Assembly: GCA_029571985.1 (NCBI GenBank)
Contig: JAKQVC010000239.1
Coordinates: 1 to 61,828 of the forward strand
Reading direction: 5' to 3'
Origin: Bacteroidota bacterium
GTDB taxonomy: Bacteria > Bacteroidota > Bacteroidia > Chitinophagales > BACL12
Length of the DNA: 61,828 nt
Shown here: piece by piece, positions 1 to 9,867 of the stretch
How positions within the stretch are numbered: position 1 is the stretch's first letter
Layout: each line of letters opens with the position of its first letter
Translations under genes and position numbers: made by a program
The notes under the pieces: model-generated
Databases searched by the model: none
Told to the model about the DNA's origin: nothing
What the model saw: only the letters and a program-made list of their open reading frames with translations

Positions 1-1
1 C

Positions 2-730
2 GCAGGTATCCACGTCACAAATATCACTGCCGGCGAACAAAGATTAACAACCGCTTCCGCAGCCTGGTCCTACCACAAGCGATTTGGCGGTGCAACCCTT
101 AGTGCAGGCTTATCCGGTGGTATTTTACAATACTCTCTGAATGGCGATAAACTGATAACACCAACAGGCACATATGGCGATGTTGTAGACCATAATGACC
201 CTAATTTGCCTGTCACATTAATGACAAAAGTGATACCCGACGCTGCTGCAGGTATCTATTTCTTTACGGACGATTTGCAGGTAGGGGTTTCGGCAAATCA
301 CGTGTTGCTGCCACTTTGGTCCGATAATGCACCAGCTGACGCAACCGTACAATATAATCCCAATGCCTACGTTTATGTGGCATACGGCTTTGATGCAGGG
401 CTTAGGTTCCGTATCATGCCAAATGTTCTTTATAAAACCGATCTCAATGCAGGGGTAGTTGACGTGAACACACTCGTTACCTACGATAATCGTTTGATGG
501 CGGGCATTTCAGCCAGAGCGGGCGTTCAGGGCACTTTTGATGCCATTTCGCTCATGGCCGGTGTGCATGTCGCTGATAAATGGCAAATCAGCTATGCTTA
601 CGATATTACCCTTTCTGAGCTGAATACCGTTAGCTCAGGATCGCATGAAATCGGTATCCGATACAGAATTCCGGTTGCGCGACCAAGAGCTGGAAAGATG
701 ATTAACAACCCAAGATTCCTGTATCATTAA
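2..730 (+). CDS. PorP/SprF family T9SS outer-membrane protein (5' end cut off)
   Basis: The reading frame is open from the window edge, so only the C-terminal 242 residues are present; family members usually have about 300-350. The visible part alternates short beta-strand-like hydrophobic segments with Gly/Asn turns, as in an outer-membrane barrel, and carries typical family phrases such as AGIYFFTDDLQVGVSANH and GIRYRIP near the end. PorP/SprF proteins act at the outer membrane in type IX secretion and gliding, and the gene normally lies just upstream of gldK, as it does here (147 bases to the gldK ATG). The true start is outside the window. Family assignment is from sequence style plus context. 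Confidence 0.85.
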   Translation, partial: AGIHVTNITAGEQRLTTASAAWSYHKRFGGATLSAGLSGGILQYSLNGDKLITPTGTYGDVVDHNDPNLPVTLMTKVIPDAAAGIYFFTDDLQVGVSANHVLLPLWSDNAPADATVQYNPNAYVYVAYGFDAGLRFRIMPNVLYKTDLNAGVVDVNTLVTYDNRLMAGISARAGVQGTFDAISLMAGVHVADKWQISYAYDITLSELNTVSSGSHEIGIRYRIPVARPRAGKMINNPRFLYH

Positions 731-836
731 CAGTTTAAAATTTGTGGAATGGAGAAAAGTGGCTAATTTCGGCCTACTTTTACCCAATCTGTGTGTATAA
801 ACAGTAGAATGCGTATTTGTTTTAGTAAAATAATGC

Positions 837-844
837 TATTTTTA
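837..844 (+). promoter_or_regulatory. possible weak promoter upstream of gldK
   Basis: TATTTTTA is one base off the Bacteroidota -7 consensus TAnnTTTG, and a TTTG lies at 816-819, 17 bases upstream. It sits 33 bases before the gldK ATG. The match is imperfect; gldK could equally be read through from the porP/sprF-like gene. Confidence 0.25.
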
Positions 845-876
845 CACGGAATAATAAGCACAAATTGATCTCAAGT

Positions 877-2160
877 ATGAAAAGAAACTTGCAATTGTTC
901 ACACTTGCACTGGTAGGACTTATTGTCGGCTCAGGCTGTAGTCATTCCTCGTGGGATGATTATCGCGGCCAACTCCTCGGTGTGCAGGATCGTCCGGAAT
1001 GGGAGCCGATCAACCCTTATGGAATGGTGTACATTCCTTCCGGAACGCTTCACATCGGTCCAAGCGACCAGGATGTGAATAGCAGCCTCTGGGCCAGAGC
1101 TAAATCCATCTCCATTCAGGGTTTTTACATGGATGATGCCGAAATCACAAACAATGAATACCGTCAGTTTGTGTATTGGGTGCGCGACTCCATCATGCAT
1201 ACCCTCCTCGACCACTATGTGGAAGAAGAAGAAGGCATGGAATCTGAAGTGCCGTTAATCGACTGGTCACAGGAGATTGACTGGGATGATGAGGAAACCC
1301 GCTCAAGACTCGAAGAACTCTATTTGCCGGCCAGCGAAACGTATTATGGTATTAAAGCCATCGATACCCGCCAGCTCATCTACAACTATCGTTGGGTGAA
1401 GTGGAAGGAAGCTGCCAGCAAATCTAACCGCGATAAAAACATTGCCGACTTCATTGTTGAAGAACCGGTAGAAATTTATCCGGATACACTCGTATGGGTG
1501 CATGACTATACTTACTCTTACAACGAGCCAATGACTCGTCAATATTTCAGCCACCCGGCTTTCGATGATTACCCGGTTGTGGGTGTTTCATGGAAACAGG
1601 CTGGTGCCTTTACAACCTGGCGTTCAGATTTCTGGAACGACTGGCGCAGGGCGCATGAAGAAGTACAAGTGGATGATTTCCGCCTGCCTACTGAACATGA
1701 ATGGGAATATGCCAGCCGCGGTGGTCGCGATATGGCACCTTATCCTTGGGGTGGTCCATATGTGCGCAATACCAAAGGTTGCTACCTCGCTAACTTCAAA
1801 CCTGGTCGTGGTAACTATCCGGAAGATGGTGGTTATTATACCGTGAAAGTATATTCATATGCACCAAACGATTTCGGTGTATATAATATGGCAGGTAACG
1901 TGTCTGAGTGGACGTCAAGTGCATTCCAGGAAAATACCTATTCCTTCCTGCACGATGAAAACCCTGACTATCGTTACGATGCTGAAGAAAGCGACCCGCC
2001 TGCCCTGAAACGTAAAGTTATCAGAGGCGGTAGCTGGAAAGATATCAGCTATTATATTCAAACAGGATCACGCCATTGGGAATTCCAGGATACATCCAAA
2101 TGTTATATCGGCTTCCGTTGCTGTATGACATTCCTCGGACGCTCAATGAGTGATTTCTAA
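877..2160 (+). CDS. gldK: GldK, T9SS outer-membrane ring lipoprotein
   Basis: The protein has 427 residues. It starts with a lipoprotein-type signal (hydrophobic residues 5-20, then GSGC), followed by a formylglycine-generating-enzyme/SUMF-like fold: GMVYIPSGTLHIG, DAEITNNEYRQFVYWV, the RLPTEHEWEYASRGG block, NMAGNVSEWTSS, and the closing VIRGGSWKD and YIGFRCC. GldK/PorK forms a periplasmic ring with GldN under the outer membrane in T9SS. I chose the ATG at 877 over an in-frame TTG at 865 because it gives the compact MKRN signal peptide. It heads the canonical order gldK-gldL-gldM-gldN. The enzyme-like fold is a family trait and does not imply sulfatase maturation. Confidence 0.95.
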   Translation: MKRNLQLFTLALVGLIVGSGCSHSSWDDYRGQLLGVQDRPEWEPINPYGMVYIPSGTLHIGPSDQDVNSSLWARAKSISIQGFYMDDAEITNNEYRQFVYWVRDSIMHTLLDHYVEEEEGMESEVPLIDWSQEIDWDDEETRSRLEELYLPASETYYGIKAIDTRQLIYNYRWVKWKEAASKSNRDKNIADFIVEEPVEIYPDTLVWVHDYTYSYNEPMTRQYFSHPAFDDYPVVGVSWKQAGAFTTWRSDFWNDWRRAHEEVQVDDFRLPTEHEWEYASRGGRDMAPYPWGGPYVRNTKGCYLANFKPGRGNYPEDGGYYTVKVYSYAPNDFGVYNMAGNVSEWTSSAFQENTYSFLHDENPDYRYDAEESDPPALKRKVIRGGSWKDISYYIQTGSRHWEFQDTSKCYIGFRCCMTFLGRSMSDF

Positions 2161-2236
2161 ACATACGTTTTTCCCAAGAGTAAACGCCTAACATTTTACC
2201 TCAATCAATTTTTAAAACCGTTAAAATCAAAGCAAA

Positions 2237-3064
2237 ATGTCAGCATTTTTTGAATCCGATCGTTTTAAACGAATCAAAAACCTGATCATCGGTATCGGTG
2301 CATCCGTTGTGTTGGTGGGTGCGCTTTTCAAAATCCTCCACTGGCCTGGTGCCGACCAGATGTTGATGGTGGGGATGTTAACTGAAGCATTCTTATTCCT
2401 CATGTTGGGTATTCTCCCACCTCACAAAGACTACTATTGGGAAAAGATCTATCCAGACCTGGATATCGCTCCTGAAGTAGAAGAAGCCAGAACAGGTAAA
2501 AAAGTTCATAAAATGCCTACTGAGCCTAAAGAAAGCGTTACACGTCAGCTTGATAAAATGTTGGAAGACAGCAAAGTTGAGCCAGTGATGATTGAACGTT
2601 TAGGTGAAAACCTGAAAAAATTAGGCGAAAACATCGAGAAATTATCTGATGTTCAGGATGCAGCCGTAAATACAAACGAGTATTCTACTAAAATTAAAGA
2701 TGCGTCAAATGCAGTTGCAGAAATGCGCGATGCTTATTCAAATGCAGCCCGCGCTATGGAGCAAATCACTTCATCTTCAGTAGATACAGGTAAATATCAT
2801 GAGCAAGTGCAAATGGTTACTAAAAACCTCAGCCAGCTTAATGCTATTTATGAACTCGAATTGCAGGATACAAACAACCACCTGAAGGCAATGAATAAAT
2901 TCTATGGCAGCCTGAACACTGCAATGGATAACCTTCAGGAATCAGTAACGGATACCAATAAATACCGCGAAGAAATCGCTCAGTTGTCTAACAACCTCTC
3001 AGCGCTTAACCGTGTGTATGGTAACATGTTGAGTGCAATGAGCATGGGTGCTACCCGTCAATAA
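2237..3064 (+). CDS. gldL: GldL, inner-membrane motor subunit of T9SS/gliding
   Basis: The protein has 275 residues. Two transmembrane helices lie at about residues 16-34 and 42-60, joined by the conserved KILHWPGAD turn. Helix 2 carries a glutamate (E50, in GMLTEAFLF), the position expected for the proton-relevant acidic residue of GldL. The long cytoplasmic tail contains three related segments with DTNKY/NTNEY and NLSxLNxxY phrases (about residues 152-270), a heptad-like internal repeat. GldL pentamers surround GldM and form the proton-driven motor. The length is within the family range (PorL proteins are similarly long). It is 76 bases from gldK and 50 from gldM, so co-transcription is likely. 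Confidence 0.95.
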   Translation: MSAFFESDRFKRIKNLIIGIGASVVLVGALFKILHWPGADQMLMVGMLTEAFLFLMLGILPPHKDYYWEKIYPDLDIAPEVEEARTGKKVHKMPTEPKESVTRQLDKMLEDSKVEPVMIERLGENLKKLGENIEKLSDVQDAAVNTNEYSTKIKDASNAVAEMRDAYSNAARAMEQITSSSVDTGKYHEQVQMVTKNLSQLNAIYELELQDTNNHLKAMNKFYGSLNTAMDNLQESVTDTNKYREEIAQLSNNLSALNRVYGNMLSAMSMGATRQ

Positions 3065-3114
3065 TGTAAAATCAAATTGATCACTTTTTTACTAACTATT
3101 AAATAATATAACTA

Positions 3115-4719
3115 ATGTCAATACCTAAGGAACCACGCCAGCTCATGATTAACCTCATGTACCTGGTGCTTACAGCCCTTTTGGCATTGAACGTATCTGC
3201 GGAAATCCTCAACGCCTTCAATACCGTGAATAAAGGTATCGGCGACAGTAACGTTTTGCTTACGCAAAAAAACGAACTGATGATGGGGATGATAAAAAAG
3301 GCAGCTGCGAAAGATTCTCGTGCTGAAACGCAAAAGATTCTTTCTCAGGCTGAAGAGGCAAAAAAATTAACCGATGATTTTGTTGCCTACGTAGAGTCAT
3401 TAAAAGCTGAGGTTAAAGTTCGTGCGGGTGGTCCACATCCTGACTATCCGGATAAATTGAAAACCGAAGGCGAAATGGAAAAAACCAGCCGCCTCTTCCT
3501 GAATGAAGGAAAAGGTAAAGAGTTGGAAAATAAAATCAATGAAGCTCGTCAAAAGTATTTGTCAATCCTCGATAAAAGCGCAGGTGTTGACGTACCTTTA
3601 AAAGTAACAGAGGTTCCAAAAGGCGAACACGCTACGAACTGGGAAGAATATAACTTCGACCGCGTTCCGGCAATCGCTGTAATGACTATCCTTACTAAAT
3701 TCCAGCAGGATGCGCAAAGTGCAGAATCTACAATCCTCGATTACCTCCGTCGCAAAATCAACGCTGAAGATATTCAGGTAGATAAAATGGCGGCCATGGT
3801 AACTGCGCCATCATCATACGTGCGTAAAGGCTCTGAATATACTGCTGACATCTTTATTGGAGCTACCTCTCAGGCAATTAAACCTGAAGTGTATGTTGGT
3901 ACTTTCACCGGTGCTGTGAAAAAAGACCCGGAAGATGAAACCGGAACTTCTTTCTTGCCTGTGGAAGGTAAAGACATGCCACTGTCTGGCGCCAGACCAA
4001 TTGATATGGTGAACGGTATCGGAAAAATTAAAGAATCCGCTTCCGGTCAACGCAATTTCCAAGGTGTTATTAAAATCCCGCATCCATCTAAAGAAGGTGA
4101 ATTCCGATTCTATCCTTTTGAAGCCGGTTACGAAACCTTTGAAGTTGGTGAAGCGGTAATTTCACCTACGGCAATGAACGTATTATATATTGGTGTAGAT
4201 AACCCGATTAAGATTTCCGTTCCTGGTTATGCTTCTGAAAAAGTAAGCGCATCAGGTTGCGGTATCTCTAAGGTTAAAGGCGAAGAATACAATGCTAAAC
4301 CAACTAAAGTTGGTGAAGAAAAAATTGTAGTAACCGTTCAAACCGGAAAAGGTACAGAAACATCAGATGAAGTGTTCCGCATTAAACGTATTCCGGATCC
4401 TTATGCATATATCCTGAATACAAAAGGTGGTCCGCTTAAAATTGGTGAATTCAAGGCTGCTGACGGTATTACCGTTAAAAACCCTGACTTCGTATTCCAA
4501 ATCAGCTACAACGTTTCCAGCTTCGAAATGGTTTACGCACCAAAAACCGGTAACGTGGTTTCCGATATCTCTAACTCGAGCAAATTCAGCGCGATTATGA
4601 AAGATATCCAAAAGAAATCTAAAGCCGGTGATACTATCGTATTACAGAACGTATCTGTGAAAATGCCTGATGGCCGCACAGTTCCTGTAAATACTTCGTT
4701 TAAACTCATTGGAGGTTAA
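3115..4719 (+). CDS. gldM: GldM, periplasm-spanning T9SS/gliding motor subunit
   Basis: The protein has 534 residues, close to the usual length. An N-terminal PKEPRQLMINLMYLVLTALL segment (residues 5-24) forms the single inner-membrane helix, typical of GldM/PorM. The rest is periplasmic and matches the four-domain layout: a helical first domain rich in Lys/Glu to about residue 215, then beta-rich domains ending with a domain that includes RIPDPYAYILN and KGGPLKIGEF. GldM passes through the GldL ring and contacts the GldK/GldN ring, transmitting motor rotation or torque. The gene is 26 bases upstream of gldN. Nothing unusual is seen. Confidence 0.95.
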   Translation: MSIPKEPRQLMINLMYLVLTALLALNVSAEILNAFNTVNKGIGDSNVLLTQKNELMMGMIKKAAAKDSRAETQKILSQAEEAKKLTDDFVAYVESLKAEVKVRAGGPHPDYPDKLKTEGEMEKTSRLFLNEGKGKELENKINEARQKYLSILDKSAGVDVPLKVTEVPKGEHATNWEEYNFDRVPAIAVMTILTKFQQDAQSAESTILDYLRRKINAEDIQVDKMAAMVTAPSSYVRKGSEYTADIFIGATSQAIKPEVYVGTFTGAVKKDPEDETGTSFLPVEGKDMPLSGARPIDMVNGIGKIKESASGQRNFQGVIKIPHPSKEGEFRFYPFEAGYETFEVGEAVISPTAMNVLYIGVDNPIKISVPGYASEKVSASGCGISKVKGEEYNAKPTKVGEEKIVVTVQTGKGTETSDEVFRIKRIPDPYAYILNTKGGPLKIGEFKAADGITVKNPDFVFQISYNVSSFEMVYAPKTGNVVSDISNSSKFSAIMKDIQKKSKAGDTIVLQNVSVKMPDGRTVPVNTSFKLIGG

Positions 4720-4745
4720 TCAATATCACTAAAGAGTATCAAGTC

Positions 4746-5576
4746 ATGAATAGAACATTGGTTTTGATCACATTCCTTCTCCTGAGCGCCACAGCAGTGT
4801 TCGCTCAGCCTGTCAGCCCTGCCCGTCAGGATGGCATTTATAAGAGGGAACTGCTCGGCACACGCGAGATCATTCCTTATGATGATATCCGTGAAGCCGA
4901 TGTGTATTGGGAAAAACGCATCTGGCGAAATATCGATTTCCGCGAGAAAATTAACCTGCCTTTTACCTGGCCGGTTGACCCATTCGCAGCTGTCGTTTAC
5001 GACGCCGTGAAAACAGGCGAATTGAAGGCTTATAGCCCTCTTTACGATGATTTCAGCGAAGGTACCGAATTGCCGCTCGAACAAATTTTAATTAAGTTCG
5101 AACGTATCGATACCTCATGGATTTTTGATGAAGAAACCTATGAGGAGAAACCGATTGTTATTAAATCGGAATTCGACCCATTCTCAGTGCAAAAAATTCA
5201 AATTAAAGAAGACTGGGTGTTTGATGAAGAAACATCTACCATGGTAGTTCGTATTATCGGTTTAACGATGATGCGCGATCGTATCGACCCTACCACCGGT
5301 GAAACACTTGGTTCTGAGCCAATGTTCTGGATCTATTATCCTGACCTCCGAAACATATTAATTCGTCACGAGGTGTTCAACGATCAAAATAGTGCACGTT
5401 ACCTCACTTTTGAAGATATTTTCGAGATGCGCTTATTCAATAGCTACATCGTTAAGGAAGATAACGTTTACGACCGTTTGATTGAAAACTATGCTACCGG
5501 TATCGACCAGGTACTGGAAAGCGAAAGAATCAAACAAGAGATTTTTGACTTCGAACACAATCTCTGGGAATTTTAA
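4746..5576 (+). CDS. gldN: GldN, T9SS periplasmic ring protein
   Basis: The protein has 276 residues with a clear Sec signal peptide ending about TAVFAQ (residue 21). The region after it shows family landmarks: DGIYKRELLGTREIIPYDDIREADVYWEKR and, later, PMFWIYYPDLRNIL and YDRLIENYATG. No long extension is seen. GldN/PorN binds GldK to form the ring beneath the outer membrane and docks on GldM. The gene is last in the gldKLMN run and is followed at once by an intrinsic terminator, so the block ends here. Confidence 0.93.
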   Translation: MNRTLVLITFLLLSATAVFAQPVSPARQDGIYKRELLGTREIIPYDDIREADVYWEKRIWRNIDFREKINLPFTWPVDPFAAVVYDAVKTGELKAYSPLYDDFSEGTELPLEQILIKFERIDTSWIFDEETYEEKPIVIKSEFDPFSVQKIQIKEDWVFDEETSTMVVRIIGLTMMRDRIDPTTGETLGSEPMFWIYYPDLRNILIRHEVFNDQNSARYLTFEDIFEMRLFNSYIVKEDNVYDRLIENYATGIDQVLESERIKQEIFDFEHNLWEF

Positions 5577-5606
5577 TTACCTTGCTTTTCTATTCATACT
5601 TGAACC

Positions 5607-5642
5607 GAAGGCCGGCTGAATAAGTCGGCCTTCATTTTTTTT
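5607..5642 (+). terminator. intrinsic terminator after gldN
   Basis: Stem GAAGGCCG (5607-5614) pairs with CGGCCTTC (5626-5633) around an 11-base loop, followed by a run of T from 5635. It lies 30 bases after the gldN stop, and its T-run abuts the convergent uvrC stop. Confidence 0.85.
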
Positions 5643-7449
5643 ATGCCTCTGGCTTTTCAGTCTCCGCAAAATAGGTAAGCAAAATTTTGGCCTTCGACGG
5701 CCCTATTACAGAGGTGATTTCTTCAGGTGTAGCAGCCCGCATATTTTTTACGGATGAAAAGGCCTGCATCAATAATTTTTTTGTCTGGTCGCCAATACCT
5801 TTTACCTGATCTAACTCCGAAACTAAAGCGGCATTACTGCGTTTCTGCCGGTGAAAGGTTATCGCAAAACGGTGCGCCTCATCTCGTAATTGTTGGATGA
5901 TTCTTAAGCTTTCACTTTTCTTGTTGATATACAAGGGAACCGGATCTTCAGGGAAATAAATTTCCTCAAGGCGCTTTGCAATACTACATATCGCCACCTG
6001 TCCATATATGCCCAACGATTTTAATGCATCTACAGCTGCGCCTAATTGGCCTTTACCACCGTCAATCACAATTAATTGTGGAAGCGGCGCTGCTTCATCT
6101 ATGAGTCGTTTATAGCGGCGGTAAACAATTTCCTGCATGCTGGCGAAATCATTCGGACCCTCAACGGTCTTAATGTTGAAGTGCCGGTAGTCTTTTTTAC
6201 TTGGGCGACCGTTCTTAAAGCATACCATACTCGCTACAGGGTTGGTGCCCTGGATATTGGAGTTATCAAAACATTCGATATGATAGGGGAGTTGTGTGAG
6301 TTTAAAATCGGCTTTAATGGTTTCTAAAACACGTGTATTCTGTGTGCGTGCTTCTCGTTTGTTTTTCCCGGCTTCTTTTTCTTCCCGCACATACAAGGCG
6401 TTTTTTAAAGCGAGTTCAAGGAGTTTGCGTTTATCTCCACCCAAAGGAACGGTTTGAACGATGCGTTCATCATATTCCGTTGTAAAGGGCACTATGATTT
6501 CTTGTGCATCACTGTCAAACTGTAAGCGTAATTCGGTGATGGCAATTTGTAAAAGCTCTTCAGGTGTTTCTTCCAGTTTGCGGGTTAATACTAAGGTATT
6601 GGCTTGCGTAATCATACCATGCATGATTTTAATATACCCAACAACACAATACGCCCCCCCATCTGTAAAGGCAAATACATCCACGTTGTCGATATGTGTA
6701 TTTACCACAGTGCTTCTGCCCTGGTAATCTTCAAGGCTATCAAGTTTTTGACGCATGGCCTCTGCCTGCTCGAACTCCAGCTGTTCAACATGCTCCTGCA
6801 TTTTCTTTTTAAAGGCTGATTTTACAGGACCAATATTGCCTTTCAGAATATGCACGATATTCTGCACATTCTCCATATAAGCTTCTTCCGTCATGAGTCC
6901 TTCACAAGGACCTTTACAATTCCCTAAATGAAATTCTAAACAAATTTTGAATTTGCCTGCAGCAATATTTTGCGGTGATAAATGAAAATTGCAGGTGCGT
7001 ATTGGAAATACCTGACGGATGAAATCAAAAATAGTTTTAACTCTCCCTTTTGACGTAAATGGTCCGAGGTAGGTGGAGCCGTCCTGAAGTTTTTTTCGAG
7101 TAAAGAAAATACGTGGAAAGCGCTCGTTTTTTACAACGATATACGGATAGGTTTTTCCATCCTTTAAATTGACATTGTATTTGGGTTGATGTTTTTTAAT
7201 GAGTGTATTCTCCAGTAAAAAAGCATCTGCTTCGGAATTGACTATGGTAAATTCGATTTTGTCAATCTTCTTAACCATGAGTTTAATACGAGCACTATGA
7301 TCGGTCTTTTGAAAATAGGAGCTAACCCTTTTTTTCAAATGCTTGGCCTTGCCGACATACAGCAATGTGCCATCTTTATCGTAATAGCGATATACCCCGG
7401 GTTTGTCGGGCAGAGTGATTTCTATATCCTTAAATTCCTCGGGTTCCAT
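5641..7449 (-). CDS. uvrC: UvrABC system protein C (excinuclease subunit)
   Basis: The protein has 602 residues, the usual UvrC length. An N-terminal GIY-YIG nuclease domain (PGVYRYYDKDGTLLYVGKAK, about residues 18-37) makes the 3' incision. A UVR motif region follows near residues 205-240 (EHVEQLEFEQAEAMRQKLD). An RNase H-like nuclease domain makes the 5' incision (IECFDNSNIQGTNPVASMV; LIVIDGGKGQL). A C-terminal helix-hairpin-helix region (LDQVKGIGDQTKKLLMQ) binds DNA. It acts in nucleotide excision repair with UvrA and UvrB. It lies 39 bases downstream of the penicillin-binding protein gene on the same strand. It ends against the gldN terminator. Confidence 0.97.
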   Translation of the reverse strand: MEPEEFKDIEITLPDKPGVYRYYDKDGTLLYVGKAKHLKKRVSSYFQKTDHSARIKLMVKKIDKIEFTIVNSEADAFLLENTLIKKHQPKYNVNLKDGKTYPYIVVKNERFPRIFFTRKKLQDGSTYLGPFTSKGRVKTIFDFIRQVFPIRTCNFHLSPQNIAAGKFKICLEFHLGNCKGPCEGLMTEEAYMENVQNIVHILKGNIGPVKSAFKKKMQEHVEQLEFEQAEAMRQKLDSLEDYQGRSTVVNTHIDNVDVFAFTDGGAYCVVGYIKIMHGMITQANTLVLTRKLEETPEELLQIAITELRLQFDSDAQEIIVPFTTEYDERIVQTVPLGGDKRKLLELALKNALYVREEKEAGKNKREARTQNTRVLETIKADFKLTQLPYHIECFDNSNIQGTNPVASMVCFKNGRPSKKDYRHFNIKTVEGPNDFASMQEIVYRRYKRLIDEAAPLPQLIVIDGGKGQLGAAVDALKSLGIYGQVAICSIAKRLEEIYFPEDPVPLYINKKSESLRIIQQLRDEAHRFAITFHRQKRSNAALVSELDQVKGIGDQTKKLLMQAFSSVKNMRAATPEEITSVIGPSKAKILLTYFAETEKPEA

Positions 7450-7488
7450 ACACGCGAAACTGCGTGCTAAAGTTACATGGAATGACTA

Positions 7489-9777
7489 TTAATTGTAACC
7501 TTCCATCAAATCCTGATAGTCGTTACGCTGATTTTCGTAGTATTTTCCACAATCGAGTTCTATCGTTTTGGTCCCGGTGTAAGGTTCAAACCTGGCATTT
7601 GGATCAATGCCCAGCGACTTGTCGGCATACACCCGTTTCAAAAACAACCCATAGATAGGTAAAGCCATATTGGCACCCTGACCAAGCGCGGTGCTTCGGA
7701 AGTGCACAACCGGGTCATCAGCACCAACCCAGGTGCCACAAACTAATTGCGGAGTCATGCCCATAAACCATCCATCGGTATTCTCCTGAGTGGTTCCGGT
7801 TTTTCCGGCAATCTCACTGGTAATACCGCCATACTCAGGGCGACGAATCCGTTGACCGGTACCGTTATTAACTACATATTTTAACATGTCGATCATCACG
7901 GCAGAAACTTCCTCGCGCATTACCTCAACGCGTTTTGGTGGAAATTCGGCAATGATGTTTCCGTTTTTATCCTCAATTCTGCTTACGAAAATAGGACGCA
8001 CAGCAACACCTTTATTGGCGAACGCACTGTAGGCAGCTGTCATTTCATAAACCGTAACTTCAGGTGTGCCCAAACAAATAGATGGCTGATAAGGTATTTC
8101 ACTCTCCACGCCCATATTTTTACTTAAATCAATCACAGGTTGTATGCCAACCTCGCGCAATAAAAATGCAGTTACGGTATTTACGGACTTACCTAAACCA
8201 GCTGAAAGGGTGAGCATGCCACCATATTCTCCATCGGAGTTTTTGGGTGTCCAGTCATTTAACAATCCCCACTTTTCACCTTTCTCAAACGTTACAGGTA
8301 AATTCGGAATCTGATAGCAGGGTGAAAAGCCTTTATCCGCAATAGCCGCAGTATACACGAATGGTTTAAAAGTTGATCCTACCTGACGGCCCTGTGCAGG
8401 CTTTACGTGATCTAATTGAAAATAGCGCATGTCAATGCCACCTACCCATGCCTTAATGGCTCCGGTATGAGGATCCATCGCCATAAAACCCGGATGCAAT
8501 AATTTTTTTACATATTTAATAGAATCATATGGCGTCATGACCGTATCCAAATCGTGCGTTGGATTTTTCCATGAAAATACGGTCATGGTATCCGGTGTAT
8601 TAAATGCCTTTAGAATTTCTTCTTCTGATTTTCCGGCTTTTTTCATGGACCGGTATCGATCCGTTTGTTTGAGAGCCCGGTCTATTAATTCAGGATTCGT
8701 ACGTCCTTTATACGGATAAGCCCATGGCTCATATTTATTGCCCTTCCAATGATTGTCAAATTGTGTTTGCAATTTTGACAACCACTCTTGTGAAGCGGAC
8801 TCTGCATAAGCCTGCATGCGACTGTCAATCGTTGTGTATATTTTTAATCCGTCTTTGTAAATATCCCATTTACCTCCATCCGGTTTTGGATTTTCTTCAA
8901 CCCAATCAGCTAACCATTGACGTAAATACTCTCTGAAATAAGTTCCGGAACCTGCCTTGTGGTCCTGACGTTTAAAATCTAATTGAAGCGGTGTGTTTTT
9001 TGCTTTTTCATAATCTGCATCATTCAGCTTACCGGCTTCATGCATTTCACCTAAAACAAGATTACGTCGGGATAAGCAACGTTCAGGAAAGCGCACTGGA
9101 TTAAAATAAGAAGGGTTTTGTACCATACCCACCAGCACCGCCGATTCTTCTACCGATAATTGACTAACAGGTTTATTGAAAAAAGTTTTTGCAGCTGTTT
9201 TAACACCGCTCGCATCATATACATAGGAAACAGTGTTGAGATACATTACAATAATCTCCTCTTTCGTATACCTGCGTTCTAATTTAGCAGCTGTAATCCA
9301 TTCCTTAAACTTGATTAAACCTAACTGAAATTTATTTGAAGCCACGGGCCTGCCGTATAAGTTTTTTGCAAGCTGTTGTGTTAACGTACTGCCTCCGCCG
9401 GATTCCTCCTGACGCAATAAAATGGTTTTAAAAATAACACGCATGATACTTTTAGCATCGATGCCGCTATGTTCGTAAAACCGCCTGTCTTCAGTTGAAA
9501 CCAGGGCGTCTATCAGATGTGGTGGTATTTCTTTGAAGCTTGCATTGGTTCTGTTCTCTCGGTAGAACCTGCCAAGCAGCTCACCATCAGAGGTGAGAAT
9601 CTGAGTGGCCAGATTGCTCTGTGGGTTTTCTAATTCTTCAAAGGAAGGAAGTTTGCCAAATACACCAAGGGAAAGCAGGGTGATAAAGAGGGCGACAAAC
9701 AGTACGCCTCCGCCAATTATCATCCAAAAAATTTTTACGTAACGCTTGTATTGCGTGTATTGCTCCTTTATGGTCAC
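7489..9777 (-). CDS. Bifunctional penicillin-binding protein 1A-type (glycosyltransferase/transpeptidase)
   Basis: The protein has 762 residues with one N-terminal membrane anchor (about residues 14-38). The GT51 domain shows ALVSTEDRRFYEHSGID and GGGSTLTQQLAKNLYGR, the lipid II polymerising site. The transpeptidase domain shows the serine motif STFK at about residues 466-470, a SVN motif (GKSVNTV) and the KTGTTQE motif near residue 657. It polymerises and cross-links peptidoglycan at the inner membrane. It lies between porW/sprE-like and uvrC genes on one strand (90 and 39 base gaps), suggesting one transcription unit. Class A PBP assignment is firm; the exact paralogue name (PBP1A, MrcA-like) is less so. 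Confidence 0.95.
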   Translation of the reverse strand: MTIKEQYTQYKRYVKIFWMIIGGGVLFVALFITLLSLGVFGKLPSFEELENPQSNLATQILTSDGELLGRFYRENRTNASFKEIPPHLIDALVSTEDRRFYEHSGIDAKSIMRVIFKTILLRQEESGGGSTLTQQLAKNLYGRPVASNKFQLGLIKFKEWITAAKLERRYTKEEIIVMYLNTVSYVYDASGVKTAAKTFFNKPVSQLSVEESAVLVGMVQNPSYFNPVRFPERCLSRRNLVLGEMHEAGKLNDADYEKAKNTPLQLDFKRQDHKAGSGTYFREYLRQWLADWVEENPKPDGGKWDIYKDGLKIYTTIDSRMQAYAESASQEWLSKLQTQFDNHWKGNKYEPWAYPYKGRTNPELIDRALKQTDRYRSMKKAGKSEEEILKAFNTPDTMTVFSWKNPTHDLDTVMTPYDSIKYVKKLLHPGFMAMDPHTGAIKAWVGGIDMRYFQLDHVKPAQGRQVGSTFKPFVYTAAIADKGFSPCYQIPNLPVTFEKGEKWGLLNDWTPKNSDGEYGGMLTLSAGLGKSVNTVTAFLLREVGIQPVIDLSKNMGVESEIPYQPSICLGTPEVTVYEMTAAYSAFANKGVAVRPIFVSRIEDKNGNIIAEFPPKRVEVMREEVSAVMIDMLKYVVNNGTGQRIRRPEYGGITSEIAGKTGTTQENTDGWFMGMTPQLVCGTWVGADDPVVHFRSTALGQGANMALPIYGLFLKRVYADKSLGIDPNARFEPYTGTKTIELDCGKYYENQRNDYQDLMEGYN

Positions 9778-9867
9778 GGTCTGATTAGATTGAGTATGCT
9801 TGTAAAACTACGATTTAGGCTATAATCCGGATGGTGTGTACTGCACATTTCCCGGGCAGCCGTCTAA

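Noticed and set aside
931-1215. Minus-strand open frame across gldK, and many similar frames of 60-140 codons elsewhere
   Set aside because: They lie antisense or out of frame to strongly recognised genes, show no family likeness and have no own promoter or spacing.
877-2160. GldK as a sulfatase-maturing (formylglycine) enzyme linked to the sulfotransferase locus
   Set aside because: The FGE-like fold is a known trait of GldK, the gene is in the gldKLMN order, and no sulfatase gene is in the window.
2630-3050. Repeat in gldL as a DNA repeat element
   Set aside because: The repetition is at protein level (coiled-coil heptads with DTNKY/NLSxLN phrases) and is normal for long GldL/PorL tails.
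7451-7466. CACGC...GCGTG hairpin between the PBP and uvrC genes
   Set aside because: A five-base stem with no T tract; likely chance, although it may slightly affect uvrC translation.
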